In this document: positions 1 to 6,000 of the stretch, piece by piece | How positions within the stretch are numbered: the stretch's first letter is position 1 | Layout: every line of letters starts with the position of its first letter | DNA from: an uncultured Clostridia bacterium | GTDB taxonomy: Bacteria > Bacillota > Clostridia > Christensenellales > Aristaeellaceae | Length of the DNA: 12,463 nt | Assembly (NCBI GenBank): GCA_947600345.1 | Contig: CANQGC010000064.1 | Span: 1 to 12,463 of the forward strand | Direction of reading: 5' to 3' | Translations under genes and position numbers: made by a program | Notes under the pieces: model-generated | The model's database searches: none | What the model was told of the DNA's origin: nothing | Seen by the model: the letters and a program-made list of their open reading frames with translations, nothing else

Positions 1-3000
1 CCGGAAGAACAGACCGAAGTCCAGTCTTCCGATATGACCCTGGCGCTGACCCGCCCGGCGGGGGAGACCTGCGGCGCGGTGAACGAGGATTATAATTTCG
101 GCTACGCCATCGAGGGCTGCTCGGAGGCTGGCTGCTCGCTGACCTGGCGCGTGGAGCGCGCGGGCGCGACGCTGGAGGAGGGAACCATCCCGGCGGCGGA
201 AGTATCCGCGGAGGGCAGCTTCACCTATCGGCCCGAATCGGAGGGCGTATATCGGCTGACCATGACGGCGACGGATTCGGAGAGCCCGGAGCGCGTGGCG
301 AAGGCCCAGCTGGCGCTGGTGGTCGTGGACCCGGAGAAGGAGAAAACGAACTATCTGTGCGGGTTGACCGAGCATACGCACAACGACGACTGCTACCAGA
401 TTGTTAAGGTCGACGATTTCGGGCCGAGCTTCGACGTCGAAGGCGAGGCTGTGAACGTGCGGCGCGTCTGCGACTATGCCTATGAACACACGCACAGCGA
501 AGCGTGTTTGCCGGTCTGTGGCTTTGTCGCCCATACCCACATCGCAGAATGTTATGACGATGCGGGCAATCTGATCTGCGATCTTCCGGAACACACCCAT
601 ACCCCGGATGCGTGCCTGGGCGAGCAGCCGATGGGCGACGAGCCCATGGCGGGCGAGGAGTATTGGCAAAAGAAGCCGGAGGGAGAGACGGTTCCCCTGC
701 CTGAAAACGGCACACAAGGAGTTGAGTATTCTTTTAGCTGGGCTGAAGGCGACCCGCCAGAGAAAATTGAGCCCTTTAAACGATATAAACTGCGCTTCCA
801 TCTCTCTAGCAAATCTTATGAAGACGATGATGACCTAGGCCTGAAACAGTTCTTTAAGCAAGGTGAGGTTTACGAATATACGCTGCCCGAAGGAATAAAC
901 GTGGACGACGTAAACAAGGGCCCTGTACATGCGACAGAAGACGGCTTAGATTTTACGTGGCAGATTGTCAACGGGAAAATACAGTTTTGGTTCAATCAGC
1001 AGGTTAATGAACCGAAGGTGAAGTTTGATTTCGAGCTTGAATTTGACGGCACTAAAACGCAAGTTCCGCTCGAAGGCCTCATCGTCGATGTCGACCAGAG
1101 CAAACTGAAGCGGCTCCAAGTGACGAAAGAGCACTACTTCGACGAAGAACAGCTGGACAAAAAGGAGCGCGGAAACTATCCCCCGATCGGCTGGCTCAAT
1201 GACACAGGCTGGCTCAATGAGTATGGTTGGGACACGAAAATCGCAGGTGACGCATTCGGAAAGGGGCAGAAAAAGGTGCTCCTCTGGAACTTGCGCATCT
1301 CGGGCGGCACGCTTGAACAGCTCGCACACGTGACAGACAAGCTTTTGCCGGCAGATGGACACAGCCCGGAGCCGGAGGGGGCGCTTTATGACGCGACTTA
1401 CCGGGCACATGAGTTTAGTGAATACGATAGAAAGCGCGGCGTCGTGGTCTTGGCGGACGACCCGGACGGACATGCGCACTGGTGGAGGCTTGATAACGCA
1501 ACCTTCGAGAGTAATTCCTGGAGCGGCAGCCTGGTCGGGCCCTTCGAGTGCGCGGACCCGAATTGCCCGACGCCGAACCACCTCATCTCTCCGAATGGCA
1601 ATTGGGAGTTCCAGCTGTTCTATACGACCACCATTTCCAAAAAGGAAGCGGACGACTACGCCGGCATAACCTACTACGGCAATACGGCCACCGTGGGCGA
1701 AGGGGATGAATCGATATGGGATTTCGACTGCACGCGTCGCCGCTGGGGCAACGTCGCCGGCGGCTCCATACTAAAGGACGTGAACGAGGCTAAGATCACG
1801 CAGGACGGTACTATCGATCCGAACTGGAATTCGGCGCAGATCGAGCCTAAAGACGGGTATTACAATTTTGAGATTCGTCTGACCATCCCCAAATGCGTTG
1901 ACCCCCTCAACCCGGTTTACGGCTGGGGCTTTGGCGATACCATGTTCATGCACGGCCAGACAGGTGACAGCGTGTATCATATACTGGATGGAAATAACTC
2001 GGAAAACAATGGAAAAACCAAGGCAGGCGCGTGGCTGAAGAAACTCCTGACCGGAAAAGAGCCAGACGGATGCACGCTTGACATCACGGTAGAAGGGGGC
2101 GGAAAAGTACTCGTAACAGAAAACGTTGCCGAAATAGCGTGGCACGGCGGCACCGAGTATGACTATATATTCTATATTGACCCTGGTAATAAAGAAGTAA
2201 CAGTACCTTGCTTTATTTTCAAGCAGTGCCATTGCAAAGAGAAAGGCTATGATGTAACAGCGCTCGCAGAGAAAACAAACGGCTATCCCCGGAAACATGG
2301 CGGCGACACGGGCACTGATCCGTATTGCCTGGTTTGGGATATTGACCACGAAGTCAACTTCACGATCAAATACAAAATCCCGAAAACAATCATCGACCAG
2401 GAGCTCAAGGAATATATGGAGGATCATCCGGGCAAGGTGGTGGATGGCTACCTCGGCGGCTTCACGGCGTTTAAAAATTCTGCGACCCTGAACTCATACG
2501 GCACTCTCCAACAGCCCCGCACCGGCGGCTCTCTTGTGATCCATGAGGAGAGCGCTGTCGAAGTGCCCTTCAAGCCGGTGCTGACCAAGACGGTGGAGGC
2601 ATACCCCGAATATCCCGACTATCTGGCGACGTATAAGATCACTATCAACGAGGAAGGCATGGACTTGGGCAGCGGAGACGTGATTGTCTATGACCGCATG
2701 TCGGGCATGGACTTCGTAGGCGTCGAGTCCATTGAGGAAACAACTGAAAATGGCGTGAAGCGCACCTTGGACCTTAGCGAGTACGAGGTGTGCGACAAAC
2801 CCGGCACCATGGAAAAGAAAGATGGTACGAAAGAAAATTACACGTTCTATGTGACGATCAAATGTACTGGCACAAAGAACACAAATGCGTACACCCTCCA
2901 CTATCAGACCCGGCTCATGGAGACCAACGTAACGAATACGGCCTGGGGACGGTACTTCGGGCTCGACTTGAGCACCGGCCCCATGACGTACTTCGATGCC

Positions 3001-6000
3001 GACGCGAGCGGCAGCATGACCATCAACAAGGTCAAGATTCATAAAACGGACGCTACTGATAAAGACACAAACGTTTGGCAGGCCACCTACGGCATCTATC
3101 TGGATCGCGGCGGCACATTGCAGGCGAAGGCGACGACCGACAGTAGCGGCAACGCCGTCTTCGAGACCCTCCAGACGACCGGCGAGAACGGAGGCAAGCT
3201 CCTGCTGGCCAGCCACTACCTCTACTATATACAGGAAATCACCCCCGCGCCCGGCTACGCGCTGAACCAGACGAAGTACTGGGTCGTGTTCTGCAACAGC
3301 GAAGATCCCGATACTTGCACGACATGTAAAGCGATCGCCGACGAGCACCCGGGCATTAGCATTCAGCGCATCCCGTCCAACTCGACGAGCGCTCAGAAGC
3401 CCATCGACGTTGTGGACAGCCTCGCCGCTGAGGCGACGCTGGACGTGAAGAAGGTCGTAGAGGGCACGGGCTGGCCGGCGGATACACAGTTCACCTTTAC
3501 CCTCGAGGGGCCCGATAACAACGACGGCGTGACGGTGGAAGGCGCCACCAGCGTGACCATTACCCCTGATGCTGGCGGCAAGGGCAAAGCGAGCTTCGGC
3601 CCGATCAGCTTCCAGAAGAAGGGCACGTATGAGTTCTGGATTACCGAGAAAGCAAAGCCCGAAGGCCAAAAAGACTGGACGTACGACAACCACAAGTGGA
3701 AGGTAACGGTCGACGTCGACTACGCGAACGGCGACGAAGCGATCGGCAAACTGACCGCCAAGGTCACCTACGAGCGGTACGATGCCGAAGGCAAAGAGAC
3801 AGAACCCATCGAGGATGAAGCCGATGGCGGGACGGAACCCCCCGCCGAGGGTGGAGCCGAAGCCAAAGCCGAGGCAGCCTCCTTCATCAACACCTACGAC
3901 GGCAAAACGAGCGTCACGGTGACGAAGAACTGGAACGACGGCACGACGACGCATCCCAAACGCCCGAAGAGCATCCAGGTGCAGCTGTACCAGCAGGTGG
4001 AAGGCGAAGAAAAGGAGTCGCACGGCGCTCCCGTGACGCTGTCGGATACTGGCAACTGGACATATACGTGGGAAAACCTGTCGAAGCACAACGCCGACGG
4101 CAAGGAAATCACCTACAGCGTCCAGGAGCTCGATGTTCCGGGCTATCGCTCGCGCATCACCGGCACAGGCAACACCTTCACGATCACGAACACGGAGCTC
4201 GTGGAAGTAACGGTGACGAAGAAGTGGGAGGACGACAATAATGCCGCGAACCGTCGCCCGGCAAGCATCTGGGTCATCCTGACGGGGATGGCGCATGGGA
4301 AACAGGCGTACCTTGCCTCTGCGAAACTGACGCCCGAGGGATGGACGCACACTTGGGAGAATCTGCCGAAGTACGACAAGGACGACAATGAAATCGAATA
4401 CAGCGTGAAGGAGGCGGACCTGAACGGAGCCCCGTACACGCCGGACAATGGCGGAGAAGTCACCATTACGAAGGACGCTGAAGGCAAGTACACGGCGACG
4501 CTGACGAACCGGTACACGCCGGGCAATACCTCCAAGAGCGTACAGAAGGTATGGGAGGACTCGGAAAACCGCGCCGGTAAGAGACCGGAGAGCGTCAAGG
4601 TGATGCTGCTGGTGGGCAACGATCCGGTGGAGTTTGATGACGACCAGGAGAATCCCGTGATGCTTAGCGCGGCGAATCGCTGGTATCACCAGTGGACGAA
4701 TCTGCCGCAGGTAGATGGAAGCGGCAAGGCGATCATCTACAGGGTGGAGGAGACCGGCGTGCCCGATGGCTACACGGTATCGTACGAACCTAAGGAACCC
4801 ACGAGCAGTACGCACATGATCACGATCAAGAACACGTACACGCCTGATCTGATCGAGAAGACTGTGACGAAGAAGTGGGTGGACAGCGAAAATAAGTATG
4901 ATACGCGGCCGGACAGCATCCAGGTGCAGCTGTACCAGGAGTTGGCGGACGGCGTGAAGGTGAAGTACGGCAATCCGGTGCAGCTGCCGCAGAAGGCTGA
5001 CGAGAAAAATGCGGAGACATGGAGCTACACTTGGGAGAAGCTGCCGAAGTATGTAGCCGGAAAGGAAGGCCAAGAGATCAAGTACACCGTAGTGGAGCTC
5101 GATAAGGACGGCAATGCCATAGCAGCTGACGATATATCGATTGCGGGCTACACGACGACGTACGATGAAGAGACGTTTACGATCACGAATACACTAGAGA
5201 CGGTAACAAAGCGCGTAGAGAAGGTCTGGGATGACGCGGACGACCAGGACGGCATCCGTCCGCCGGAAATCACAGTGCAGCTGAAGGCGACCGGCATAGC
5301 ATACAGCGAGGAAGTAACGCTGAATGATGACAACGATTGGAGCCACGAGTGGACTGAGCTGCCGAAGTACAATAAGGCAGGGAAAGAGATTCAGTACACC
5401 GTAGAGGAGACGAACGTGCCTGAGGGCTACGCGGTGCGCCACGTGCAGATTAACTCCAAGGATGTTTTCACGATCACGAACATTCACAAGCCGGGAACAG
5501 TCGAGAAGACCGTGGAGAAGATTTGGAACGACAGCGACAACAAGAGCAAACTGCGCCCGCCAACGATCCAGGTACAACTGCTGGCACACGGCGAAGCATA
5601 CGGCACTCCTGTGACGCTGCCCGAGAATAACAGCTGGAAGCACACCTGGGAGAACCTGCCCGAGAAGGCCAATCACGGCGAGGAGATCGAGTACACGGTA
5701 GAGGAGCTTGGCTCGGTTTCGGGCTACACGACTTCGTACAGCGAGGACACGTTCACGATTACGAACAGCCTGGATACGGGCGATCTGAGCGTAACGAAGA
5801 CCGTAAAGGGCGAAGGCGGCGACACGACAAAGGAATGGAACTTCACCGTGACGCTGGATCCGAAGTACAGCGGCGAGTTCGGTGGGATGACGTTCGATGC
5901 GGACGGCGTAGCGGCGTTCACGCTGAAGCACGGCGAGACGAAGACGGCCACTGGCCTGCCTGCGGGCACATCGTACACCGTGACCGAGGCGGAAGCCAAC

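Noticed and set aside
34..36. ATG at 34 as the true start of the surface protein
   Set aside because: The frame stays open to base 1, no ribosome binding site precedes it and no signal peptide follows, so the gene begins outside the window.
2494..5073. 859-residue open frame on the minus strand
   Set aside because: It is antisense to the Cna_B gene, rich in Arg/Val/Leu/His without domain sense, and its length follows from the repetitive GC-rich coding strand.
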